Both the position numbers and the translations under genes were made by a program. A DNA stretch of 64,000 nucleotides from Deltaproteobacteria bacterium Ga0077539 (GTDB lineage Bacteria; Myxococcota_A; Polyangia; Polyangiales; Ga0077539): positions 1 through 64,000 of the forward strand of contig LNEO01000085.1 of NCBI GenBank assembly GCA_001465015.1, read 5' to 3'. The notes under the pieces were generated by a model, which worked only from the letters and a program-made list of their open reading frames with translations, had not been told where the DNA came from and ran no database searches. This document shows positions 47,187 to 56,599 of this stretch, piece by piece; within the stretch, counting starts at the first letter, position 1, and each line of letters opens with the position of its first letter.

Positions 47187-49148
47187 ATGATCGTGGCGCG
47201 TAAAGGAGCTGGCGGCGTAGGAGCCGCGCTCGCCGTCGTCGGAGCGATGGGCGCAGTGGCGCTCGGCTGTTTGGATCGACCGGTCGCTGCCGTTGTTCCG
47301 GTGGTGCAATCGGGCGTTTCCGAGGTGGTCCGCAACGAGGCCGTCGAGAAGGTCGACCTGCTCATGGTGGTCGATAACTCGGGTTCGATGGCGGACAACC
47401 AGGCGAACATCATGGCGCAGCTCGGTCCGCTCATCGACCAGCTGACCAATCCCCCGTGCATCTCGCGTTCGACGCCCGGCGGCGGAACGCCGCACGCGTG
47501 CAACCCGATGAACATGGACGACGTCCCGCAGTACCCCGCCGTGAAGGATCTTCACGTGGGCGTGATCTCGACGGACCTCGGCACCCCTGGCTCGATGGTC
47601 CCCGGCTGCGACGATGCGTCGCGCGGCGATCACGGCCTGCTCAACCCGATCCGCAACGGATTTGCGCTGCAAGCCCACCTTCCGTGGGCTCCGCGCAGGC
47701 CCAACGCGGTCACCGCACCCGCGGGCTTCCGGCCGATGGCGTGCAACAACGACCCCAACCAGTTTCCGAGCTTCATCACGTTCTGCTCGAACGCCGCGGA
47801 CATGTCCTGCGACGTTCCCGGCATGAACGCGTCGACCCGCAACCCGGCGACGTTCTCGGACTGGTTCAAGTGCAACGCCGGTATCTTCATCAACGGCTGC
47901 GGTCTCGAAGCACAAATCGAGTCCGTGTGGCGCGCGCTGATCTTCCACGACGCTCGCTCCGTGCCGGGCAACATGTCGCCCAACGCAGGCTTCCTCCGCG
48001 AAGACGCGCTGCTCGCGATCATGATGCTCTCGGACGAAGAAGACGGCTCGGTGCGCAACTGCGACTACGACCAGGGCTTCTCTGTCGCGAACGGCGCGGC
48101 GGCCTGCACCGACGCCAAGGACGTGTACAACACGAGCTCGATGGCGTGGGCGCACCCCACCAACCCCGACCTTCGGTTCTACCTCTACCAGCCCGGCGAC
48201 AACCGCGATCCCAACTGGGACCTCAATCGCTACGTCAACACGGCGCCGGCGAGCCCGACCCGCTGGGGCAAGGACCTGCTCTCGCTCAAGCCTGGACACC
48301 CCGAGCGAATCATCTTCGCGGCGATCGCTGGCGTTCCGCTCATGGTGCCGACCCGCCCGGGTCCTGACCCATCGGAGCCGTCCACCGACTGGAACGCGCT
48401 GCTCGGCGCCCCCATGGGCAGCCCCGAGAACTTCTACGGTCGCGACACCGCGATGTCCATCTCGGGCATGCAAGAGACGGCCGGTCCGTTCTCGATGCGC
48501 GCCGCGAACATGGACCCCAACTGCTCGCACGTCGTGCCCGCGTGCCGCCGCGCAGGCAGCACGTACAACCCGATGATGACGTGCTCGAACAGCCAGCAGA
48601 TGGCCTTCCCGTCGCGTCGTATCGTCGAGATCGCGCGCCGCTTCGACGAGAGCCCGCTCTGCAACGGAGCGCCTTGCCGCAACGGTCTCGTGACCTCGAT
48701 CTGCTCGACCAACTTCACCGTCGCGATGCGCACCATCGTCCGCAAGATCGCCTCGCGCATCGGCGGCAAGTGCCTGCCCCGCGTGCTCGCCACGCAGGCT
48801 GACAGCTCCGGCAACAACGTCGTCTCGTGCGTCGTTCGCGAGATCCTCCCGATCGGCGCGACCTCCTGCGACGCAGCCCGCGGCCGCACGGTCCCCGAGC
48901 AGGAGCAGGACCGCACGTTCGTCGACGAAATGGGCGGCACCCACGTTGTCTGCGACATTCAGCAGATCGCCACCAACATGATGTCGCGCATGCCTGTCAG
49001 CGCGATGCCTGGCTGGTACTACGACACCGCGGCCGATCCGCAGAACCCGACCTGCACGCAGCGCATCTCGTTTACGGCGATGGGCGCGCCCGGACCGGGA
49101 ACCGTCACTCGTCTCGAGTGCATCCAGTCCGTGCCCACCGGCATGTGA
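47187..49148 (+). CDS. VWA-like lipoprotein (family B, copy 2)
   Basis: VALGCLDRPVAAV, VDLLMVVDNSGSMADNQANIMAQLGPLI, MLSDEEDGSVRNCDYDQGF; tandem paralog of 44874-46868. Confidence 0.85.
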   Translation: MIVARKGAGGVGAALAVVGAMGAVALGCLDRPVAAVVPVVQSGVSEVVRNEAVEKVDLLMVVDNSGSMADNQANIMAQLGPLIDQLTNPPCISRSTPGGGTPHACNPMNMDDVPQYPAVKDLHVGVISTDLGTPGSMVPGCDDASRGDHGLLNPIRNGFALQAHLPWAPRRPNAVTAPAGFRPMACNNDPNQFPSFITFCSNAADMSCDVPGMNASTRNPATFSDWFKCNAGIFINGCGLEAQIESVWRALIFHDARSVPGNMSPNAGFLREDALLAIMMLSDEEDGSVRNCDYDQGFSVANGAAACTDAKDVYNTSSMAWAHPTNPDLRFYLYQPGDNRDPNWDLNRYVNTAPASPTRWGKDLLSLKPGHPERIIFAAIAGVPLMVPTRPGPDPSEPSTDWNALLGAPMGSPENFYGRDTAMSISGMQETAGPFSMRAANMDPNCSHVVPACRRAGSTYNPMMTCSNSQQMAFPSRRIVEIARRFDESPLCNGAPCRNGLVTSICSTNFTVAMRTIVRKIASRIGGKCLPRVLATQADSSGNNVVSCVVREILPIGATSCDAARGRTVPEQEQDRTFVDEMGGTHVVCDIQQIATNMMSRMPVSAMPGWYYDTAADPQNPTCTQRISFTAMGAPGPGTVTRLECIQSVPTGM

Positions 49149-49218
49149 GCGACGCGCGAACAGCGTGACGCGACGCGAGGGCGGCGCGAGGCGAGAGCCT
49201 CCGTCGCCCTCGGCGCAT

Positions 49219-50259
49219 TTACCACTCGGTCTTCGAGCCGCCGAGCGCCGCGAGCGCCGCCGCGAAATCCACTGGAATATCCGCGGTCAATCGAAGCAGC
49301 CGCTCGGCGTCCGAAGGGTGCGAAAATCCCAGCTCGCGCGCGTGGAGCATCGCCCGCTCGCACTCGATCGGTCGCTCGATGGCGCGCCCGTACACCCGCT
49401 CGCCCACCAAAGGATGGCCGCTCTCCGCGAGATGAATGCGGATCTGATGCGTGCGCCCCGTCTCGAGCTGGCATCGAACGAGCGACGAGCGGTCGAGCCG
49501 CTCGAGCACTTCGATGTGGGTGATCGCTCGCTTTCCTGCGGACGCGGGCCCGCCGCGCATCGACCCGCGCAGGCCGTCTCCTCGGTCATCGACGAGGATC
49601 GTGTCGACCGTCCACCGATCGCGCGAAGGGTGCCCGCAGACCAGCGCCAGATACCTGCGCTCGATCGCGTGCGCGCGAAACAACCCGGCCAGGTGCCGCT
49701 TCGCGAGCCACGTGCGGCCGAACACCACGAGCCCCGAGGTGTCCTTGTCGATTCGATGAACCACGAACAACGGCGCGTTCGCCCCCGCCCCGCGCTTCTT
49801 GTGCAGCCACTGCTGCACTCGATCGACGAGGGTCCCGCGCTCTCCCTCCTCGAAGGGAATCGTGCTCAGCCCCGCGGGCTTGTCGACCACCACGATCTGC
49901 TCGTCGACGTAGCGAATCGCCGCGGAATCGAGCACGCTCTCGGCGCGGTCCACGCGGGGCGCGGCGCGCATCAGCGCCACGCTTTGTCCGAGCGCGAGCC
50001 GCTTGGCCGGGTCGGTCACCACCTTGCCGTCGATCGAGACCTTTCCCCGCGTGATCGCTTCGCGCGCCTGGTTCCACGAGCACTCGAGCAGCTCGCGGGC
50101 GACCGCGCCGAGGGTCACGCCGACCCGCGCCTCGTCGATCTCGCGCTCTGCGTCCTTGCGTCCGGCGCTCGCCCGATCCGCGACCGCCGTGGGGACGGGT
50201 GCGACGGGAGGCGATACCTCGCGCGAGGGGCGCTGCCGTTCTCGATCTCGACGGTTCAT
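49219..50259 (-). CDS. RluA-family pseudouridine synthase
   Basis: S4-like N-terminus, VVDKPAGLSTIP, VVHRIDKDTSGLVVFGRT, LETGRTHQIRIHLAESGHPLVGERVYG. Confidence 0.95.
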   Translation of the reverse strand: MNRRDRERQRPSREVSPPVAPVPTAVADRASAGRKDAEREIDEARVGVTLGAVARELLECSWNQAREAITRGKVSIDGKVVTDPAKRLALGQSVALMRAAPRVDRAESVLDSAAIRYVDEQIVVVDKPAGLSTIPFEEGERGTLVDRVQQWLHKKRGAGANAPLFVVHRIDKDTSGLVVFGRTWLAKRHLAGLFRAHAIERRYLALVCGHPSRDRWTVDTILVDDRGDGLRGSMRGGPASAGKRAITHIEVLERLDRSSLVRCQLETGRTHQIRIHLAESGHPLVGERVYGRAIERPIECERAMLHARELGFSHPSDAERLLRLTADIPVDFAAALAALGGSKTEW

Positions 50260-50420
50260 CACTGGCGATTCTACGGTGGTACAATCGCGAGCGTCTTGTC
50301 GATGAACATTCAGACGAGGATGCGCACGGCGTTCATCCAGGTTGGGCAGCGAGCGCGCCCGCTCGCGCTCGAGGTCGCCGCGCAAAGCGACCGCGGGACC
50401 ACATCCGAGAGGCGCTCACC

Positions 50421-52187
50421 ATGAAGATCTGCCCCACGTGCGGACTGCGCTACCCAAGCGACGCCACGCAGTGCTTCGTCGACCGCGCGACGCTCGTCGT
50501 CGCGCCCGACCCCTACATCGGACAGCTCATCGGCGGCCGCTACCGCATCGAATCGCAGCTCGGCGAAGGCGGAATGGCGACGGTCTACGCCGCGCGTTCG
50601 GCGCTCGATCAGAAGCCGGTCGCGATCAAGATCTTCCGCAAGGAGCTCGCGAAAGACGAGAAGCTCCGCGAGCGCTTCAAGCGCGAAGCGACGAGCGCCC
50701 AACGTCTCTCGCACCCGCACATCATCGAGATCCTCGGCTACGGCGAAACCGAGGACAAGACGCAGTACCTCGTCATGGAGTACCTCCATGGTGAGTCCCT
50801 CGAGAGCGCGCTCGAGCACGGCCCGATCCCGCTCGCGCGCGGGCTCGACCTCATGCTGCAGACGCTCGACGCCCTCGCGCGCGCACACGATTTCGAGGTC
50901 GTCCACCGCGACCTCAAGCCGGACAACCTCTTCGTCGTGCGCAAAGAAGACGGCTCGGATCACGTGAAGATCCTCGACTTCGGCATCGCGCGCTCGATGC
51001 ACGACCCGCGCTTGACCAAGGCGGGCGAGGTGTTCGGCACGCCGCAGTACATGGCGCCCGAGCGAATCACGTCGATCGACGCCGGTCCTGGCGCGGACCT
51101 CTACGCGGTCGGCGTGATGCTCTACCAGATCGTCGCCAACCAGCTGCCGTTCGAGGCAAACGACATCTCGGGGTTCTTGCTGAAGCACCTGCGCGAGATG
51201 CCGGTGGCGCCTAGCAAGCACAACCCGCAGATCCCGCCGGCCCTCGACAACTTGATCCTGAAGCTCCTCGAGAAAGACCCCAACAAGCGCCCGGTCGACG
51301 CGCACGCGGTCATCAAAGAGCTGAGCGCGATCGCCGCGCAGGTTCCGAGGCCTCAGCAGGCGCGCAAGCCGCCGCCGCCACCCCCACCGCGAAGGCCCAA
51401 CCCTGCCCTCGAAGCGACGCCGTTCGATGGTCAGCCGAAGCCCCCACAGGCCACCAAGGGAACGCTCGCGCCAGCGACGTTCGAGCGTTGGGAGCGACGC
51501 GTGCAGCTGTTCGCGCAGATGCTCGGGCGCGCGTACCCAGACGGTCGCGGAAGAAACGACCTGTTTCAGCTGCTCGAACGAGTGCGCGTAACCGTCGGTC
51601 GGATGGGCGAATGTCGCCAGCGATCTCTGCGCGAGCAGATGAAGCTCGAGTCGATTCGCACGCAGGCTCGCGAGGCGCAGGCGCGCTTCGGTCGAGCGAT
51701 GGACACCCTCGGCCAGGACCTCTCGCGCGTGCGCGAAGAGCTCGTGCGCGCCAAGCAAGTGCGAGACGAGTACGCTCAAGTGCTGGCCCGCGGCGGAGCG
51801 CCGTTCGCGCAGATTCACGCGAAGGTCGTCGCGTCTCCTGCGGCCCCGACGGCAGAGCTCGCGATGCTCTATCGCGCGGGTCTCGACGCGCTCGAGAGCC
51901 TCGGCCGCGCGATGCAAGAGCATCAGCGCGCTGGCGCGTGGCTCGAGGCGAAAGAGCGCGAGGCGCCCGACCTTCAGCTGCAGATCGACACGCTGCGCGG
52001 ACAGCTCGCGAAGCTCTCGCAGGCGTCCGAAGACGAGAGCGCGCAGGTGCAGAACATCGTCGGTCAGCTCGGCGCCGAGATGGCGCAGACAGAGCAGACG
52101 CTCATGGCCGACGCGGGAAGACTCGCAGACGAGCTGCGTCCGGACGCGCGGATGCGCGACCTGTTCGCCGAGCTCGAGGCGAACTAG
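50421..52187 (+). CDS. Serine/threonine protein kinase with N-terminal zinc-ribbon-like segment and C-terminal coiled coil
   Basis: MKICPTCGLRYPSDATQC, GEGGMATVYAAR, VVHRDLKPDNLFV, DFGIARSM, GTPQYMAPE; long Gln/Glu/Ala-rich helical tail. Confidence 0.94.
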   Translation: MKICPTCGLRYPSDATQCFVDRATLVVAPDPYIGQLIGGRYRIESQLGEGGMATVYAARSALDQKPVAIKIFRKELAKDEKLRERFKREATSAQRLSHPHIIEILGYGETEDKTQYLVMEYLHGESLESALEHGPIPLARGLDLMLQTLDALARAHDFEVVHRDLKPDNLFVVRKEDGSDHVKILDFGIARSMHDPRLTKAGEVFGTPQYMAPERITSIDAGPGADLYAVGVMLYQIVANQLPFEANDISGFLLKHLREMPVAPSKHNPQIPPALDNLILKLLEKDPNKRPVDAHAVIKELSAIAAQVPRPQQARKPPPPPPPRRPNPALEATPFDGQPKPPQATKGTLAPATFERWERRVQLFAQMLGRAYPDGRGRNDLFQLLERVRVTVGRMGECRQRSLREQMKLESIRTQAREAQARFGRAMDTLGQDLSRVREELVRAKQVRDEYAQVLARGGAPFAQIHAKVVASPAAPTAELAMLYRAGLDALESLGRAMQEHQRAGAWLEAKEREAPDLQLQIDTLRGQLAKLSQASEDESAQVQNIVGQLGAEMAQTEQTLMADAGRLADELRPDARMRDLFAELEAN

Positions 52188-52221
52188 CGCGACGGCAGCG
52201 CGGGTAGTGGCTCGCGAGCCA

Positions 52222-53814
52222 CTACTCAGCAGCGTCCGCGAGCGTGGCGAGCATGGGGGCGCTCGCGGCGCGGGTCTCGACGACGCTTCTCACGGGCGCG
52301 CGCAGGTCGATCGCGATCGACTCGTCGCGAAGGATGCGCTCTGCCGCGAGGCGGCCCGAGAGCGCGACCAGCGGGATGCCCGTTCCCGGCTGCGTGCTCG
52401 CGCCGGCGAAGTAGAGGTTCTTGAAGCGCGAGTCGCGGTTCTTCGGGCGAAACGGGCCGACTTGATCGAGCGTGAGCGACAGGCCAAACGCCGAGCCGTG
52501 CACGAGGTTGAACATCCGCGCCCAGCCGTTGGGGTCGATTCGTCGCTCGAACTTGATGTGGCGCTCGATTCCCGGCGCGACCGTGCGATCGAGCGCGGAG
52601 AGCACCTTGGCGCGGAGCCGATCGCCAGCTTGAGACCAGTTGATCTTGTCGGTCTGGTGCGGAACGGGCACGAGCACGTACAAGCTCGAGCCGCCGGCGG
52701 GGGCGACAGAGGGGTCCGTGACCGACGGAGCTGCCACGTAATAATGCAGCTCTTCGGGCAGCACTTTGTCGTCGAAGATCTCTTGAAAGCTCTCGCGAAA
52801 GCGCGCGCCGAAGAACGTGTTGTGGTGCAACAGCTCGGGGTACTTCCGGTCGAGCCCGAGGTAGAGCATGAACCCGCTCGAGGTGAACTTCAGCGAATCG
52901 CGCCGCGGAAGACGCGCCTCGGGGATGAGCGAGTCGTAGACGTACGGCAGGTCCGCGTTGGCCACGACGATGTCGGCCGCGATGCGTTCGCCGCTCTCGA
53001 GGACGACCTCTCCGACGCGCCCTCCCTTGGGAACGAGCCTCGCCACCGGCTCACCGTAGCGAAACTCGACGCCGAGCTCGCGCGCGAGTCGCTCGAGGGC
53101 GAGCGGGATCTGGTAGAGCCCGCCCCGCGCGTAGAACACTCCGTCGTTGATCTCGGTGAACGGCAATAGACCGTAGATTCCCGGGGCGAAGTACGGCGAG
53201 AGGCCGAGGTACATCGTCTGATACGAGAAGGCCATCCGCAGCCGCTCGTCTCGAAAGTACTTCGCGACGTTGCGCGAGACCGTCGTGTAGGCGCGCGCGC
53301 GCAGGAGGTCCTTCGCGGTTCCGAGCGAGACGAAGTCGCTGAGCGAATCGTAGTGGTTGACGACGAAGCGCGAGAGCGCCGCGTCCATCATCGATCGAGC
53401 CCCCTCGTAGAACTCATTGAAGCGCGCGGCGCTGCCGGGCTCGATGCGCTCGAGCTCGCTCGCGAGCAGATCGCGCTCACGATAGAGCGTGACGTTGGAG
53501 CCATCCGCGAAGTTCACCCGGTAGTTCGGCGAGAGCGCTTGAATGTCCAAGTAGTCGCGGACGTCTCGCCCTGCGTCGCGAAAGAGCTCTTCGAGCACAG
53601 AAGGGACGAGCAGGATCGTGGGTCCGATATCGAAATGAAATCCGTCACCATGCACGCGACCGCAGCGACCGCCGGGCTCGGAGTTCTTCTCGAACACAGT
53701 CACGCGCAGGCCTGCGCGGGCGAGGCGAATCGCGGTGGTCAAGCCGGCGATGCCTGCCCCTACAACGGTGGCGTGGCGTCTCTGAGCGGGGGTGGCCGAG
53801 CGGATCTGTGTCAT
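52222..53814 (-). CDS. crtI: Phytoene desaturase (CrtI family)
   Basis: TVVGAGIAGLTTAIRLARAGLRVTVFEKNSEPGGRCGRV, FDIGPTILLVPSVLEELF, NLYFAGASTQPGTGIPLVALSGRLAAERIL. Confidence 0.92.
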   Translation of the reverse strand: MTQIRSATPAQRRHATVVGAGIAGLTTAIRLARAGLRVTVFEKNSEPGGRCGRVHGDGFHFDIGPTILLVPSVLEELFRDAGRDVRDYLDIQALSPNYRVNFADGSNVTLYRERDLLASELERIEPGSAARFNEFYEGARSMMDAALSRFVVNHYDSLSDFVSLGTAKDLLRARAYTTVSRNVAKYFRDERLRMAFSYQTMYLGLSPYFAPGIYGLLPFTEINDGVFYARGGLYQIPLALERLARELGVEFRYGEPVARLVPKGGRVGEVVLESGERIAADIVVANADLPYVYDSLIPEARLPRRDSLKFTSSGFMLYLGLDRKYPELLHHNTFFGARFRESFQEIFDDKVLPEELHYYVAAPSVTDPSVAPAGGSSLYVLVPVPHQTDKINWSQAGDRLRAKVLSALDRTVAPGIERHIKFERRIDPNGWARMFNLVHGSAFGLSLTLDQVGPFRPKNRDSRFKNLYFAGASTQPGTGIPLVALSGRLAAERILRDESIAIDLRAPVRSVVETRAASAPMLATLADAAE

Positions 53815-53940
53815 TGGGTTGAACGGTTTGAAGCCGATCCGACCGGAATATCGCGCACCTTCGAACTTCTTGCGATCGTCGCGCACGATTTGGTCGACAC
53901 CGGCATCCAAACCCGAGAACAGCGCAGGAGACAGCACCAA

Positions 53941-54498
53941 ATGAACCGTAGAGACTTCCTGGCGATCGGCGGCGCCTCCATTGCGTCGGCGGGCTCGTTG
54001 GCCGCCTTGCTCACGCCGAGCACAGCCCTGGGCCAGGCCGCGCCAGGTGCAGTCGATTTCTCGCTGCCGACCACGTCGGGTCGAGATCGAAACCTCTCGC
54101 AATTTCGCGGGAAGGTCGTGGTGCTCTTCTACGAGACGCGCGGGACCATCACGCAGAACCAGCACGTCAAAGACGCGATGGGCGTGCGCTTCAACCGTGA
54201 CCGGGCGCTCGCCAACCGGTTCACGCTGATCGCGGCGTGCAACGTGGCCGAGTACAATTCCTGGCCTTCGCAGTATTTCGCACGCGAAGCGATCACGACC
54301 GTCGCCCGCTCGCAACGAATCGAGCTCTGGCTCGACTGGAACCGCACGCTGATCCAGCGGCTCGGTCTTCGCGATGGCACCTCGAACATCGTGTTGGTGG
54401 ACAAGCTGGGGCGGATTCGCGAGCGCAACTGGGGCCGCGTCGCCGACGCGAACGTGAACGCGCTGCTCGACCGAATGATCGCGCTCGGCAACGAGTAA
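53941..54498 (+). CDS. Redoxin/thioredoxin-fold secreted protein lacking the catalytic CxxC, Tat-like signal
   Basis: MNRRDFLAIGGASIASAGSLAALL, VDFSLPTTSGRDRNLSQFRGKVVVLFYETRGTITQNQ. Confidence 0.75.
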   Translation: MNRRDFLAIGGASIASAGSLAALLTPSTALGQAAPGAVDFSLPTTSGRDRNLSQFRGKVVVLFYETRGTITQNQHVKDAMGVRFNRDRALANRFTLIAACNVAEYNSWPSQYFAREAITTVARSQRIELWLDWNRTLIQRLGLRDGTSNIVLVDKLGRIRERNWGRVADANVNALLDRMIALGNE

Positions 54499-54504
54499 CT
54501 CGGT

Positions 54505-54526
54505 CGCGTGTCGCCAACCGAAGGCG
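54505..54526 (-). repeat. Exact 22-bp fragment of the 80-bp repeat at 27769-27980, opposite orientation
   Basis: cgcgtgtcgccaaccgaaggcg is the reverse complement of 27835-27856 and 27915-27936. Confidence 0.9.
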
Positions 54527-54576
54527 CGGGACGAGCGTCACGCATTGCAGCTGTGCTAGCGTGAAGAGCACGAGCC

Positions 54577-55158
54577 ATGAGCGACGCGTATCGGAACGAG
54601 CACGAAGCGGCTCTGCGTCACCTCGACGCTCTCCGCAGAGAAAACGCAGAACTTCGCGAGCGTCTCGGACAACAAGACGCTGCTTCCAGCGCGGGCGACG
54701 ACCTGGCGCGCGGGCCGCGACAAAGCGCGGTGCTCGCGCTGATTTCGGCGGTGTTCTTCCTCGCCGGCGCCATCACGATCGCCGGCGCCTCGCCTGGTCA
54801 TCGAGCACGACGGTTCGGCGCGCCGTGTCCGTACGCCGCGCACGGCGAGGGAGCGTTCGCTCGAGGAGAGCGGCTGCTCCGCGCCGAGCCTGGACAGATT
54901 CGGGTCGAGCTCGCCCCCGGCAACGAGACCGCGCGCGTTCGGGTGGACGGGATCGACGTGCCCCGATCAGGCTCGATCGCGCTGAGCGGTCCGCTCGCAG
55001 GAGGGGCCACGCACATCGTCGACGTGAGCGAAGGCGGGTTCATCCACTCGCGCTCGCGCGTTCGAGTGACTCCCGGTCGCACCGAGGTCGTGCGCGTCGC
55101 GCTCGCCGTCGACCCGTCGGCCAAGTCGGTCGACGACGACAAGGTCGGCGAAGAATAG
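54577..55158 (+). CDS. Hypothetical single-TM protein with coiled-coil N-terminus and PEGA-like C-terminus
   Basis: Coiled coil NEHEAALRHLDALRRENAELRERL, TM SAVLALISAVFFLAGAITIAG, beta-rich extracytoplasmic region. Confidence 0.6.
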   Translation: MSDAYRNEHEAALRHLDALRRENAELRERLGQQDAASSAGDDLARGPRQSAVLALISAVFFLAGAITIAGASPGHRARRFGAPCPYAAHGEGAFARGERLLRAEPGQIRVELAPGNETARVRVDGIDVPRSGSIALSGPLAGGATHIVDVSEGGFIHSRSRVRVTPGRTEVVRVALAVDPSAKSVDDDKVGEE

Positions 55159-55267
55159 TCGCTGAAATCGCCGAATGAATCTCGTTCAGCGCCAGAGGCT
55201 CTCCGCGATGCGGGCGAGCTTCGACGCGCCGACGATCACCGTCGCGACGCCCCGGCGTCCGTGACGA

Positions 55268-56302
<1,035 letters not shown>

Positions 56303-56599
56303 CGTCGTTGTCCTTCGCTGTCGCTTCGCCCGTGGTTGCTCGCGCCACACGCACCGCGCGCCCGGCGCGTCGGGCTGCGGTCGAAGCAAAAGCGCGAGGC
56401 GTGCCACCGCGATTCGCCTGTGATTTGCTGCGTTTCAACGACGTCCCCCTGGCGGCCACCATGGCGGCCGCCACTGGCGGCATGGCGGTCCAACCATGGT
56501 TAGCGAAGCCCACGCGTCTCGCCCCCCCACCATGAGGACGCAAACAACCACACGGAGCATCGCGTCGATGACAGGGATCGAGCGCGACGAGCGTCGCGG

